Below the pieces are notes generated by a model that made no database searches, was not told the origin of the DNA, and was given only the letters and a program-made list of their open reading frames with translations. From contig CAJAFV010000069.1 of the NCBI GenBank assembly GCA_903939115.1, forward strand, positions 1 to 64,000: a stretch of DNA of 64,000 bases. Reading direction: 5' to 3'. Position 1 is the first letter of the stretch; every line of letters begins with the position of its first letter. This document shows positions 52,117 through 60,705 of the stretch, one piece after another. This DNA is from an uncultured Geobacteraceae bacterium (GTDB lineage Bacteria; Desulfobacterota; Desulfuromonadia; Geobacterales; Pseudopelobacteraceae). Both the position numbers and the translations under genes were made by a program.

Positions 52117-52473
52117 ATGGAACAGGAAAAACTGGATTTTTTTAAAACCGTACTGAATGAAGAAATGAAGACATTGCAGGGAGAGGCAGGCAGGACGGTA
52201 ACAGAGATGACTACTGATGCCCTCAGTTTCCCCGACCCGACAGACCGAGCCACTCAGGAATCTGACCGCAACTTTGAATTACGCATTAGAGATAGAGAAC
52301 GGAAACTGATCAATAAGATAAAAGATGCCCTTGACCGTATAGAGTCAAAAGAATTCGGCATTTGCGATGATTGCGGTGAGGAGATCGGAGAAGCGCGCCT
52401 GAAGGCGCGACCGGTGACAACGCAATGCATTGACTGCAAGATGGCCGCTGAGGAAAAAGAACGGCGAGTCTAG
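52117..52473 (+). CDS. DksA/TraR-family zinc-finger protein
   Basis: Protein of 118 residues. A helical coiled-coil N-terminus (KTLQGEAGRTVTEMTTDA.., RDRERKLINKIKDALDRIESKEFG) precedes the four-cysteine zinc finger ICDDCGEEIGEARL...TTQCIDCKMAAEE (CxxC-x17-CxxC). DksA proteins bind the secondary channel of RNA polymerase and modulate ppGpp-dependent transcription. AGGAG precedes the ATG. Several DksA-like paralogues per genome are usual in this group. Confidence 0.94.
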   Translation: MEQEKLDFFKTVLNEEMKTLQGEAGRTVTEMTTDALSFPDPTDRATQESDRNFELRIRDRERKLINKIKDALDRIESKEFGICDDCGEEIGEARLKARPVTTQCIDCKMAAEEKERRV

Positions 52474-52516
52474 TATTAGCACAACTCTCCAGGCAAAATG
52501 ACACCCGGGATCTGAC

Positions 52517-53929
52517 ATGAATATTCATGATTCTTCACCACATCCTGAACCCAACAATCGTGTTGCTGAGTTGACACTCCTCTATCAATTCAGCAACACG
52601 ATGCTTTCCACCATACGTCTCAACAAGCTGACTCACCTTATCCTTACCGCAATTACTACGCCATCATCCAACCTTTTTGAACGCGCCGTGCTGTTTCTAC
52701 GCAATGAAAAATCTGATGTCCTCCAGGGGATGCTGGGTATAACCCGGTGGCTGTCTGAAGATTTACTGATTGTCGGCGACCAGGATACTCTTGGCAGTCG
52801 GTGGGACCTCAGTGATGAAACAATATCCCGGCAGAGATCCACCGATTTTAGTATGCAGATACGCCAGACCCGCATTGACATCGACGATTCCTGCCCCCTG
52901 ATCCATCAGATTTTTGCCGAACGGAATGTCTGCCGTTCCGATGATATCAGCTGTCATAACTGTCAAACCTGCCACTTTATCAAACCTCTCTGTAATGGAT
53001 CCTTTGTCGCGATGCCTCTTGTGTGCCATGGGAAATCCATAGGAATGATCGTGGTTGACAACCCCGATTCCGGACGCGAAATTTCAAGCGACAATATAAA
53101 TTTCCTCCGGCTTTTTGCCAACCAGGCAGGCATGGCGATTGAAAATTCGATGCTCTATAACCGCATCGAAGAGGCCCACCTGAACCTGAAAGATGCTCAG
53201 GAGAGATTGCAGCACGGCGAGCGGATGGCGGCAATCGGTGAAATGGCGGCAAACCTGGTCCACGAGTTAAAAAATCCCCTTGTCACTATTGGAGGTTTTG
53301 CTGGAAGACTTCTTAAATTACTGCCGGTCGAGACGCGACAACGTCAATATGCCGATACTATTGTTTCTGAGGTCTGTCGACTGGAGAAGATGCTGGTAGA
53401 AATCCTCGCCTTCTCGCGCAAACCGACAATCTGCTTCAGTTCGTGCGACCTTAAAGAAATTATCCAGGATTGCCTTACAGACTGCACCACCTCTTTTGAG
53501 GATCACAATATAAAAGTATCACTGTCAGGTGACGGCAGCAGATGGGGTGTCTCAGGTGACTCTCACCAGCTGAAACAGGTTTTTCTTAATCTTATTTTAA
53601 ACTCCTGCGATGTCATGCCTGAGGGCGGAGAACTGTCTATACGACTGACTCCCGGAAAAGCCGCCGGAGACAAAAAAACCGTTATCGTTTGCATTGAAGA
53701 CAGCGGCGGAGGAATCCAGAAAGAGATGCTGCCGCAGGTTTTCAACCCGTTTTTCACAACCAAGGTTCACGGCACCGGGCTTGGTCTCGCGATTGCGAAT
53801 CGCATCATCCTCAATCATTTCGGATCAATAGATGCGCACAACACCGGCAAGGGCGCGGCATTTATCATAACGTTGCCGTTAGCAGAACAAACCGACATTA
53901 ATAAGGGTTGCCAGGATGACAGATCATAA
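52517..53929 (+). CDS. GAF-domain sensor histidine kinase with cysteine cluster
   Basis: Soluble kinase of 470 residues. GAF domain about 15-200 (VAELTLLYQFSNTMLSTI, SFVAMPLVCHGKSIGMIVVDN), HisKA about 225-300 with phosphoacceptor His in LVHELKNPL, and ATPase about 340-460 (NLILNSCDVMPEGG, EDSGGGIQ, GTGLGLAIANR). Within the GAF domain five cysteines cluster at 139, 146, 149, 152 and 159 (CRSDDISCHNCQTCHF), which could hold an Fe-S cluster or zinc and sense redox state. No membrane segment is present, so covalent haem is unlikely. The gene has no adjacent receiver. Its end overlaps the MazG-like gene. Confidence 0.92.
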   Translation: MNIHDSSPHPEPNNRVAELTLLYQFSNTMLSTIRLNKLTHLILTAITTPSSNLFERAVLFLRNEKSDVLQGMLGITRWLSEDLLIVGDQDTLGSRWDLSDETISRQRSTDFSMQIRQTRIDIDDSCPLIHQIFAERNVCRSDDISCHNCQTCHFIKPLCNGSFVAMPLVCHGKSIGMIVVDNPDSGREISSDNINFLRLFANQAGMAIENSMLYNRIEEAHLNLKDAQERLQHGERMAAIGEMAANLVHELKNPLVTIGGFAGRLLKLLPVETRQRQYADTIVSEVCRLEKMLVEILAFSRKPTICFSSCDLKEIIQDCLTDCTTSFEDHNIKVSLSGDGSRWGVSGDSHQLKQVFLNLILNSCDVMPEGGELSIRLTPGKAAGDKKTVIVCIEDSGGGIQKEMLPQVFNPFFTTKVHGTGLGLAIANRIILNHFGSIDAHNTGKGAAFIITLPLAEQTDINKGCQDDRS

Positions 53930-54302
53930 AAAAGAGGGTACATTAACAATAGATTCTTTAGAATCTCTTCGTGACACTCTGCGGGGATTCGCACTTGAGC
54001 GGGATTGGGATCAGTATCATACCCCCAAGAACCTCTCCATGGCTCTTATTGCTGAGGCGGCTGAACTTGTTGAGCACTTCCAGTGGGTTGACGGGAATCA
54101 AAGTCATCTCCTGGAAGATAAAACCCGGCACTCTGTGGAAGAAGAGCTGGCTGATATCCTGATCTACCTTGTCAGAATCTCCGACAAACTGGATGTTGAT
54201 CTCTATAAGGCCGTGGCACGAAAGATTGCTATCAATGGCAGAAAGTATCCCGCCGAACTGGTTCGGGGCAGTGCCAAGAAGTATACAGAGTATGAACTAT
54301 GA
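53916..54302 (+). CDS. MazG-like nucleotide pyrophosphohydrolase
   Basis: Protein of 128 residues in the MazG/RS21-C6 group. LRGFALERDWDQYHTPKNLSMALIAEAAELVEHFQWVDG and EEELADILIYLVRISDKLDVDL hold the acidic metal-binding residues (EAAEL and EELAD pairs). Such enzymes clear non-canonical nucleoside triphosphates such as dCTP derivatives. The start lies inside the 3' end of the kinase gene (14-base overlap). Confidence 0.92.
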   Translation: MTDHKKEGTLTIDSLESLRDTLRGFALERDWDQYHTPKNLSMALIAEAAELVEHFQWVDGNQSHLLEDKTRHSVEEELADILIYLVRISDKLDVDLYKAVARKIAINGRKYPAELVRGSAKKYTEYEL

Positions 54303-54333
54303 CGTAGCCTTGCTGAAGAGGTTATAAAGTACG

Positions 54334-55083
54334 ATGGAACCGATCGGATCGACATACCGTCAACCTTATGCTGCCGAATACAAACCCAATGCCCGACCTG
54401 GCGCTCAAGACGCAAAGCTGGCTGGTGACGGTGAGAAGGCTCAAAACGGCAAGGCTCCCTCAGGAGTCACCCAGAAAAAGACGGATCCTCAGGTCCAGGC
54501 TCAAATCGCACAGCTGAAAGCCATTGAGGAAAAGGTCAAGGCTCACGAGGCGGCTCATAAAGCCGCCGGGGGCGCAATGACCGGTCCCGTTTCCTATTCG
54601 TACACTCGCGGACCGGATGGCAAAAACTACATTACCGGCGGCGAAGTGCCGATTTCAGTCTCTTCCGGAAAGACCCCCCAGGAAACAATCAGCCGGATGC
54701 AGCAGGTTATACAAGCCGCACTGGCTCCGGCTGACCCTTCCCCGCAGGATCGCGCCGTAGCAGCACAGGCGTCTGCCCTGCAACAGGAAGCGAGGCAGGA
54801 GGTGGCGGCGGCCCCGACCACATCTGAAACGCCACCGACCGCCTCTGTGGAGCCGGGAATACAGGCTGACAGCCTTGTTGCACGAGATTTGCAACGCGCC
54901 TACGGCAATCCGGCCGTAACCGGCAAACAGCCTGAAAGCGCTGCTGTAACCGGTCCGGCAAAATCTGATTTTCTAAACCTGGTATCGTCATCAGCTGCGA
55001 CTGACAGGGCTCCACGTGCAGCTAATAGCGCGGCTGACATCACCGGTTTTGGGCAGTCACAGCAGATGTCATACTATGCGTAA
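54334..55083 (+). CDS. SprA-related putative metalloprotease (HEAAH)
   Basis: Protein of 249 residues. Residues about 45-135 match the SprA-related (PF12118-like) family: QLKAIEEKVKAHEAAHKAAGGAMTGPVSYSYTRGPDGKNYITGGEVPI. His71-Glu72 and His75 give an HEXXH zinc motif. The rest is low complexity, rich in Ala, Pro and Thr, with no signal peptide. Catalytic activity has not been shown for the family to my knowledge. No clear operon partner. Confidence 0.8.
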   Translation: MEPIGSTYRQPYAAEYKPNARPGAQDAKLAGDGEKAQNGKAPSGVTQKKTDPQVQAQIAQLKAIEEKVKAHEAAHKAAGGAMTGPVSYSYTRGPDGKNYITGGEVPISVSSGKTPQETISRMQQVIQAALAPADPSPQDRAVAAQASALQQEARQEVAAAPTTSETPPTASVEPGIQADSLVARDLQRAYGNPAVTGKQPESAAVTGPAKSDFLNLVSSSAATDRAPRAANSAADITGFGQSQQMSYYA

Positions 55084-55139
55084 GCTCTGACGAATAACGA
55101 AAACCACCTGTTCTGCCCATTATCCCATGAGGCCTGCTG

Positions 55140-56297
55140 ATGCCCCCCTGCCGTACCGCTCTGATATATTCCCCGCTTTTTGGCAATTTCAACTATGGCG
55201 ACGACCACCCGTTCAAGCTTCATCGTAACCGCATGGCGTATGATCTGATGGAGGCCTACGGCTTGCTTGAACTCCCGCACATGCAGATTCGCGACTGCCG
55301 GGCGGCGTCCGATGAACAGCTGCTGTCGTTTCATGACCCTGCCTACATCGCCCGCCTCAAGGAATTCAGTACATCCGATGTCCCGCGTGCGGATTTCAGG
55401 TTCGGCCTTGGAGACGCCGAGTGCCCGGTTTTCAAGGGACTGTTCGACTGCGCGGCACTCGGTTCAGGGGCAACATTTGAAGCCGTACGACTTGTGGAAG
55501 AGGAACAGTTTGACGTCGCTTTCAATTTGGCCGGAGGGTGGCACCATGCCCACCGCGCCAAGGCCTCCGGCTTTTCATATCTTAATGACGCCGTTATCGC
55601 GATTAACTGGCTTGTGTCCCGTGGGAGGCGGGTGCTCTATCTCGATATTGACGCCCACCACGGCGATGGCGTTCAGGAAGCGTATTATGATACCGATCAG
55701 GTGATGACGATCTCACTTCACGAAAGCGGCATCTATTTTTACCCCGGCACCGGCTTCGAGAATGAGATCGGCGAAGGGCGCGGCAGAGGGTATTCTGTTA
55801 ATGTGCCCCTGTTGGCGCACACGGATGATGCCATTTACCTGAAAGCCTTTAATGAGGTGGCCTACCCGTTGATCGCCGCCTTTAATCCGGACATCATAGT
55901 CACCCAGATCGGCGCAGATACCTTTCGCACTGATCCGCTCACCAATCTGGAGATTACCACACACAGCTACTGCGAAATTCTTGCAAAGATAAAGCGGCTT
56001 AAAATTCCATGGGTGGCGCTCGGCGGCGGCGGATATGACCTCATGAACACAGCGCGGGCATGGACACTGGCCTGGGCAATCATGAACAATGTCGAGCTGA
56101 ATCCGCGGCTGCCCCCCTCCTTTGTTGACAAGATCGCGCCGTTAGGATATCAGAATCGGGTCCTGCTGGACGCCATGCATTGGGCGGAAGAGGGAGAACG
56201 GACATTGGCGTTGGCGGCGGTTGAAAAAAGCATTGCCCGCATAAGAAAAACCATTTTCCCTGGTATACTTGGAAACCATGGCAATTCTACCACATAA
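55140..56297 (+). CDS. Histone deacetylase-family (AcuC-like) protein
   Basis: Zinc amidohydrolase of 385 residues. GGWHHAHRAKASGFSYLNDAVIAI supplies the active-site His pair. LDIDAHHGDGVQ supplies Asp and His zinc ligands, QIGADTFRTDPL the second Asp, and GGGGYDL the transition-state Tyr region. In bacteria these enzymes act on acetylated polyamines, acetoin-related or protein lysine substrates; AcuC deacetylates acetyl-CoA synthetase in Bacillus. Substrate here unknown. Its 3' end overlaps the next gene by 20 bases. Confidence 0.93.
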   Translation: MPPCRTALIYSPLFGNFNYGDDHPFKLHRNRMAYDLMEAYGLLELPHMQIRDCRAASDEQLLSFHDPAYIARLKEFSTSDVPRADFRFGLGDAECPVFKGLFDCAALGSGATFEAVRLVEEEQFDVAFNLAGGWHHAHRAKASGFSYLNDAVIAINWLVSRGRRVLYLDIDAHHGDGVQEAYYDTDQVMTISLHESGIYFYPGTGFENEIGEGRGRGYSVNVPLLAHTDDAIYLKAFNEVAYPLIAAFNPDIIVTQIGADTFRTDPLTNLEITTHSYCEILAKIKRLKIPWVALGGGGYDLMNTARAWTLAWAIMNNVELNPRLPPSFVDKIAPLGYQNRVLLDAMHWAEEGERTLALAAVEKSIARIRKTIFPGILGNHGNSTT

Positions 56298-57120
56298 CAG
56301 TCCGCTTTTTGACGCAGCCGGACGCCCTCTCTCTTCGATCCGGGCCATTAACCGGCTGGAAGAAGCTGAAAAGGAGTCACTCTACTCCCGACTGCTGCCG
56401 CAGCGCCTGCGCGATGTTCTGGGATTGGAGGATAACTCTCTCTGCAACTCCGCCGGAGAACGGCTGGTAACGATTATCGCTCCACACGGATTATCGCTGG
56501 TACGGATTGAAGCCCGCTCCAGACCGGATAACGGCGTAGTAGTTTTTTTTCTGGAGTTGTCAGATACGCCGTATCAGCAGATGGAACTCAGCTTTTGTAT
56601 CATTCGTGATCCGATATCTCCACACTATGCTGTTGATGTCGACGAAAGAGGCGTTAACAACTGGTTTGCGTCACATGGGCGCAATATACCGGAAGAGCTT
56701 CGCGCCATGCGGGCGGGATTATTCCCAAATCAGACCCACCACGGGCTACAGCTGTTTGTCACGTTTTTCCCGCTGCTTGAGCGCTTTACCGATTCACTCG
56801 GGAGGCAGATGATCGTGGCTGAACCACTCTCCTACGACAATGCTATCCGCTACGAAAAGTACGGCTTTGATTATCTGCGCGGCAGACGGTTGATGTGTGA
56901 GATAGACCGTGAGTTTCATCCCGGAGGACGTTATTTTTCCCGGCTGGATGGCTCAACTCCCTTTCGGATGCCGGGAATGGAGCGGACGGTAAGCGGAAGG
57001 AGCTGGGCGATTCATGACGGGATTATGGATGAACCGTGGGACGAAGTGCAAATTTATCGAATGATCGGCGTTCATGCCGGCATCAACACGTTCCCGGACA
57101 GAGAGGAAGAAAAACGATGA
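56278..57120 (+). CDS. Uncharacterised protein in the HDAC operon
   Basis: Protein of 280 residues that I do not recognise. It is soluble, with no signal peptide or membrane segment. RLVTIIAPHGLSLVRIEARSRPDNGVVVFFLELSDTPYQQMELSFCIIRDP suggests a beta-rich core, and FPNQTHHGLQLFVTFFPLLERF is the most striking segment. Its start lies within the HDAC gene and its TGA overlaps the next ATG, so it is translated with both. A role tied to the deacetylase is possible. Confidence 0.72.
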   Translation: MAILPHNSPLFDAAGRPLSSIRAINRLEEAEKESLYSRLLPQRLRDVLGLEDNSLCNSAGERLVTIIAPHGLSLVRIEARSRPDNGVVVFFLELSDTPYQQMELSFCIIRDPISPHYAVDVDERGVNNWFASHGRNIPEELRAMRAGLFPNQTHHGLQLFVTFFPLLERFTDSLGRQMIVAEPLSYDNAIRYEKYGFDYLRGRRLMCEIDREFHPGGRYFSRLDGSTPFRMPGMERTVSGRSWAIHDGIMDEPWDEVQIYRMIGVHAGINTFPDREEEKR

Positions 57121-58028
57121 GCCAGATACTGAAGAAACAGATACAATCCACCCCATTGACGGGGATACTCTACTATACTCCACCTGACGATTATCTGCTC
57201 AGCGGCCGGGACGGCATGGTCGCGATCCAGTGGGCAGGCAAACCTCCCATCCCGTTATTGGAGGAGGATTTAACCACGTTGACAGGCGGCCTCCCTGATT
57301 ATGACATGGTGGGGCGCGGCATCTATCAGGCCCTGCGACTTAACCCGGACTGTACCGGAGCGGCCATGTATGCGGAGGTGCTGAGAGAAGCCTATCCGCA
57401 TATTATCTCCGAACTGGGGGGGCAGATTATCATGCTGGAGGCCAAGGAAATTGACACGCCCTACCTGGATCGTAAAATTACTTTGCTCAAGATAATGGCT
57501 CTGCTCGACCCTGACAATGCCGGCCTGCCATTGGAAATCGCCAGGGCCTACGTTGACAAAGGCTCACGCCTGGCCAGCATGCAGTACTGCGTGACCTGCT
57601 GGTATGCTGCCGAAAAACATCTGAAGGCGGCGCTGGCTCTTAATCCGGGGGATCGCCACGCCATATATGAATACGGTGAAGCGCTGTACGTGCTTGGTCG
57701 GTACGATCAGGCCGCTGAAATTTGGAGCGATGTTATTTCTCTTCTGGAACCGGCGGAGCGGGCTCAGGTTGAAACGAGGATCGCCGGAATACTTGCCGGC
57801 AAGATCCCGTTGGTGCCGCCGCTCGACTATCTGACGGCACTCTCGGTTGCTGTCGAACAGCATGGCAACGGCTTCAACGATGATGCGGCCTCAATAATAA
57901 ATGACGTACTCGCCGACCCTGTTTTTGCCGAACAGTTCCCACTAAATGAGGTATACTATCTGCTCGGAACCTGCTATCAGGAAGTGGGTCTGATGACCGA
58001 AGCGGCAGAGGCGTTCAGGAGGAGTTAA
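57117..58028 (+). CDS. TPR-like protein, uncharacterised
   Basis: Protein of 303 residues. LNPGDRHAIYEYGEALYVLGRYDQAAEIWSDVI and EVYYLLGTCYQEVGLMTEAAEAF are tetratricopeptide-like repeats in the C-terminal half; a middle segment AEKHLKAALALNP fits the first repeat. The N-terminal ~100 residues (TGILYYTPPDDYLLSGRDG) are unassigned. The ATG at 57117 overlaps the upstream stop and was chosen over a longer frame that runs back into that gene. It probably serves as a protein-interaction scaffold. Confidence 0.75.
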   Translation: MSQILKKQIQSTPLTGILYYTPPDDYLLSGRDGMVAIQWAGKPPIPLLEEDLTTLTGGLPDYDMVGRGIYQALRLNPDCTGAAMYAEVLREAYPHIISELGGQIIMLEAKEIDTPYLDRKITLLKIMALLDPDNAGLPLEIARAYVDKGSRLASMQYCVTCWYAAEKHLKAALALNPGDRHAIYEYGEALYVLGRYDQAAEIWSDVISLLEPAERAQVETRIAGILAGKIPLVPPLDYLTALSVAVEQHGNGFNDDAASIINDVLADPVFAEQFPLNEVYYLLGTCYQEVGLMTEAAEAFRRS

Positions 58029-58030
58029 CC

Positions 58031-58135
58031 ATGTTCGATTTCAGTACGGCAGACTGGATTTTCTGCGGAGTTATTCTGCTGGTTATATTTGTATGCGTTG
58101 CCATCAGTGATATGCGCAAGTCAAGTAACTCATAA
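58031..58135 (+). CDS. 34-residue membrane microprotein
   Basis: A short gene starting 2 bases after the TPR stop, with GGAGG at good distance from its ATG. Translation gives 34 residues: a short polar start, one hydrophobic helix (WIFCGVILLVIFVCVAI) and a basic C-terminal tail DMRKSSNS. The perfect ribosome site and tight placement argue for a real single-span microprotein. Function unknown. Confidence 0.6.
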   Translation: MFDFSTADWIFCGVILLVIFVCVAISDMRKSSNS

Positions 58136-58242
58136 ACAGGTATTTCATGGAAGTTTGTTTTTATTTTCCGTTTAAATTAGCGATGCATCATTGGGATCAT
58201 TTTTATTTCCCCGTTTTGCCGAATACGCTATAGTCCGAGGCT

Positions 58243-58629
58243 ATGGGAAGAATACTGCTAATTGATGATGATACTGCCTTTACCCGTTTTTTGTCGGCCT
58301 ATATTGCTGACAATTTTCCGCTTCTTCAGGTAGAGATCTGCAACAATCCGATGTCGGGGCTCCATTCAATAAAAAATGGCGGCTATGATCTGATGCTGAT
58401 TGATCTTGAAATGCCGACCATGGATGGGCTCAAACTCCTCAAATTTGCCGTTGACAGCGGCATGGACAAAAACCGGATCGTTATACTCTCGGGAAGAGAT
58501 GCTGATTTTCTGCATGACATCTGCCCTATGGGTACCTGTCTGGCGGTCCTGAACAAATTCGAAGTGCGCCAGAAGAGTGTCCTTGACATGGTATTCAACT
58601 CCCTCCACCGAAAAGCTGGTGCGGCCTGA
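58243..58629 (+). CDS. Single-domain response regulator
   Basis: Receiver of 128 residues without output domain. Asp8-Asp10, phosphoacceptor Asp54 (LIDLEMPTMDG) and Ser in ILSGRD are in place; the usual KPF loop is NKFE (Lys109, no Pro). It lies 7 bases before the DUF401 membrane gene. The nearest orphan kinase in the window is at 52517-53929. Confidence 0.92.
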   Translation: MGRILLIDDDTAFTRFLSAYIADNFPLLQVEICNNPMSGLHSIKNGGYDLMLIDLEMPTMDGLKLLKFAVDSGMDKNRIVILSGRDADFLHDICPMGTCLAVLNKFEVRQKSVLDMVFNSLHRKAGAA

Positions 58630-58635
58630 TTTACT

Positions 58636-59844
58636 ATGACCGACCTGCTGAAAACTACCGCTGTCCTGATTCTGATTATTGTTCTCCTCCGACGCAAAGT
58701 GTCGATGTCGGCAGTTATGCCGATCGGTGCCGTTGCACTGGGAGTTATGTACCTGACTCCCCCTCTTGTATTCCTTAAAGCAGCAAACCTTGGCGTTTTT
58801 GCTCCGAAATCTCTTGAAATGACGATAACCCTGATGCTGACGATGGTGATGGAGAATATTCTGCGTACCACCGGGATGCTTAAGCGCATGGTCACGTCGC
58901 TCTCGACAGCTATTCCAGACCGGCGCTTTGTCATGGCCGCCATGCCGGCGATGATCGGCATGCTCCCCTCACCGGGCGGGGCGGTGTTCTCCGCTCCCAT
59001 GGTTAATGAAGCTGCGGGTGAAGCAGATATCAACCCTGAACAGAAAGCACTGATAAACTACTGGTACCGCCACATCTGGGAGTACGTCTCTCCGCTCTAC
59101 CCCGGAATAATCCTCGCGGCCGGCATCACCGGGCTTTCAACGCAGACCCTGTTCGTTGCCAACCTCCCCTTTGCCCTCTCAGTTATCGGCTGGGGAGTAC
59201 TGTTCTGTTTTCGCGGCATAGGCCGGCAGGAGTCCGTCCCCCCTCCAGCCAACCGCAAACGGGAGCTGTTAACCTTTTTTTCCCTGATCTCCCCGATCAT
59301 CCTGGCGCTGTTGCTGGTGGTAATTTTCCGTGTCAACGCTGCGCTGGCTCTAGGCGGAGCAGTAATTTCCCTGTATGGGTATCACCGCTACACACCCGCC
59401 ATGATACTGAAAAACCTGCGGGAGAGTGTTTCGGGAAAGGCTCTTTTCCTAGTAATCGGCATCATGATCTTTCAGGAAGTGCTCCGGGCTACCGGCGCCC
59501 TCGGCGGGATTTCCGCTTTTTTCGCTGCATCCCGAATGCCGGTACATCTGCTGCTGTTTTTGATTCCGTTTATCGCCGGCGTCATGACCGGCCTGACAGT
59601 CGGCTTTGTAGGCATTACCTTTCCACTGCTGCTTCCCCTTATGGGCGCCGCAGCGCCCTCCCCGGCACTCGTTGCCCTGGCGTTTGGCGCCGGTTTTGCC
59701 GGAGTGATGCTCTCGCCGATTCATCTCTGTTACGTATTGACCATCGAATATTTCCAGGCTGATATAACCAAAGTGTATCACCGCCTGTTTCTCCCGTCCG
59801 CCTGTGTCATGGCCGCCGTCTTAATCCCGCTGTACGTCTGGTGA
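58636..59844 (+). CDS. DUF401-family membrane protein
   Basis: Integral membrane protein of 402 residues with about 10 hydrophobic segments. AMPAMIGMLPSPGGAVFSAPMVNEAA, INYWYRHIWEYVSPLYPGIILAA and FVGITFPLLLPLMGA are the conserved DUF401 blocks, related to the GntP/citrate carrier-like superfamily. It probably transports an organic anion. No accessory genes are present other than the receiver gene just upstream. Confidence 0.87.
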   Translation: MTDLLKTTAVLILIIVLLRRKVSMSAVMPIGAVALGVMYLTPPLVFLKAANLGVFAPKSLEMTITLMLTMVMENILRTTGMLKRMVTSLSTAIPDRRFVMAAMPAMIGMLPSPGGAVFSAPMVNEAAGEADINPEQKALINYWYRHIWEYVSPLYPGIILAAGITGLSTQTLFVANLPFALSVIGWGVLFCFRGIGRQESVPPPANRKRELLTFFSLISPIILALLLVVIFRVNAALALGGAVISLYGYHRYTPAMILKNLRESVSGKALFLVIGIMIFQEVLRATGALGGISAFFAASRMPVHLLLFLIPFIAGVMTGLTVGFVGITFPLLLPLMGAAAPSPALVALAFGAGFAGVMLSPIHLCYVLTIEYFQADITKVYHRLFLPSACVMAAVLIPLYVW

Positions 59845-59976
59845 CTCCGATTTTGAGTTAAAATGGAATGCGGAGATCTTGTTCAGAACCTGAATTCCCG
59901 CTTGCCTTCTGCCGGGGTTGTGGCACAATTGCACCTGATCAAGCTCCTTTAAATCCAACAACAGGGAGGAATAGTT

Positions 59977-60630
59977 ATGAAAAAAATCGGAGTGGTCTTA
60001 TCAGGGTGTGGCGTATTTGACGGCAGTGAAATTCAGGAAGCGGTGTTCACTCTGCTGGCAATCGATCGTCAGGGATGCGAAGCGGTCTGCATGGCGCCAA
60101 ATATCGATTTATCAGTCGTAAATCACCTGACCTCGCAGGAAACCGGAGAAAAGCGTAGTGTGCTGGCAGAGTCGGCCCGAATCGCGCGTGGCAAGATACG
60201 TGATATCAAAGGGGTCACAGCAACCGAACTGGACGCGATTGTTTTCCCGGGAGGTTTTGGAGCGGCTAAAAATCTTTGCGATTTTGCTTTGAAAGGAGCT
60301 TCAGCTTCCGTCAATCCGGATGTCTCACGGTTATTGAAGGAGATGGCAGCGGCCAGAAAGCCGATCGGAGCGATCTGCATTGCGCCTGCCCTTGTTGCCG
60401 CAGTGCTGGGCAGGCAATTCTCACCGACCGTAACGGTCGGCACCGATGCCGGTACCGCCGCCGAAATAGATAAGACCGGAGCGACTCATCAGGTCTGCCC
60501 GGTAACTGAATTTGTAATAGACCGGAAGAACAAGCTGGTAACAACGCCGGCCTATATGCTGGCAACACGTATATCCGAGGTCGCTGACGGGATCGATACA
60601 TGTGTGAAAGAAGTTATTAACCTCATCTGA
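59977..60630 (+). CDS. elbB: ElbB-type DJ-1/PfpI-like glyoxalase
   Basis: Protein of 217 residues. IGVVLSGCGVFDGSEIQEAVFTLLAIDRQGC, ESARIARGKIRDIK, ELDAIVFPGGFGAAKNLCDFA and the nucleophile-elbow Cys in PIGAICIAPAL are diagnostic of ElbB (isoprenoid biosynthesis protein with amidotransferase-like fold). E. coli ElbB is reported to have glyoxalase activity. GGGAGGA precedes the ATG. A terminator follows. Confidence 0.93.
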   Translation: MKKIGVVLSGCGVFDGSEIQEAVFTLLAIDRQGCEAVCMAPNIDLSVVNHLTSQETGEKRSVLAESARIARGKIRDIKGVTATELDAIVFPGGFGAAKNLCDFALKGASASVNPDVSRLLKEMAAARKPIGAICIAPALVAAVLGRQFSPTVTVGTDAGTAAEIDKTGATHQVCPVTEFVIDRKNKLVTTPAYMLATRISEVADGIDTCVKEVINLI

Positions 60631-60655
60631 TATTATCTGCGATATACAGCTATTC

Positions 60656-60688
60656 AAGGGCGAAGCGTGCTTCGCCCTTGTTATTTTC
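60656..60688 (+). terminator. Intrinsic terminator after elbB
   Basis: Near-perfect inverted repeat AAGGGCGAAGC/GCTTCGCCCTT (60656-60666 and 60669-60679) followed by GTTATTTTC. It lies 18 bases before the M48 gene's start codon. Confidence 0.8.
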
Positions 60689-60705
60689 TAAAGGATAGAC
60701 CGCTC

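Noticed and set aside
52961..52975. CxxCH in the GAF kinase as a c-type haem site
   Set aside because: The protein has no signal peptide or membrane segment, so it stays in the cytoplasm, where covalent haem attachment does not normally occur.
59921..59935. TGGCAC...TTGCA upstream of elbB as a sigma54 promoter
   Set aside because: Only two bases separate the elements; sigma54 promoters need a spacing that puts the GG and GC 10 bases apart.
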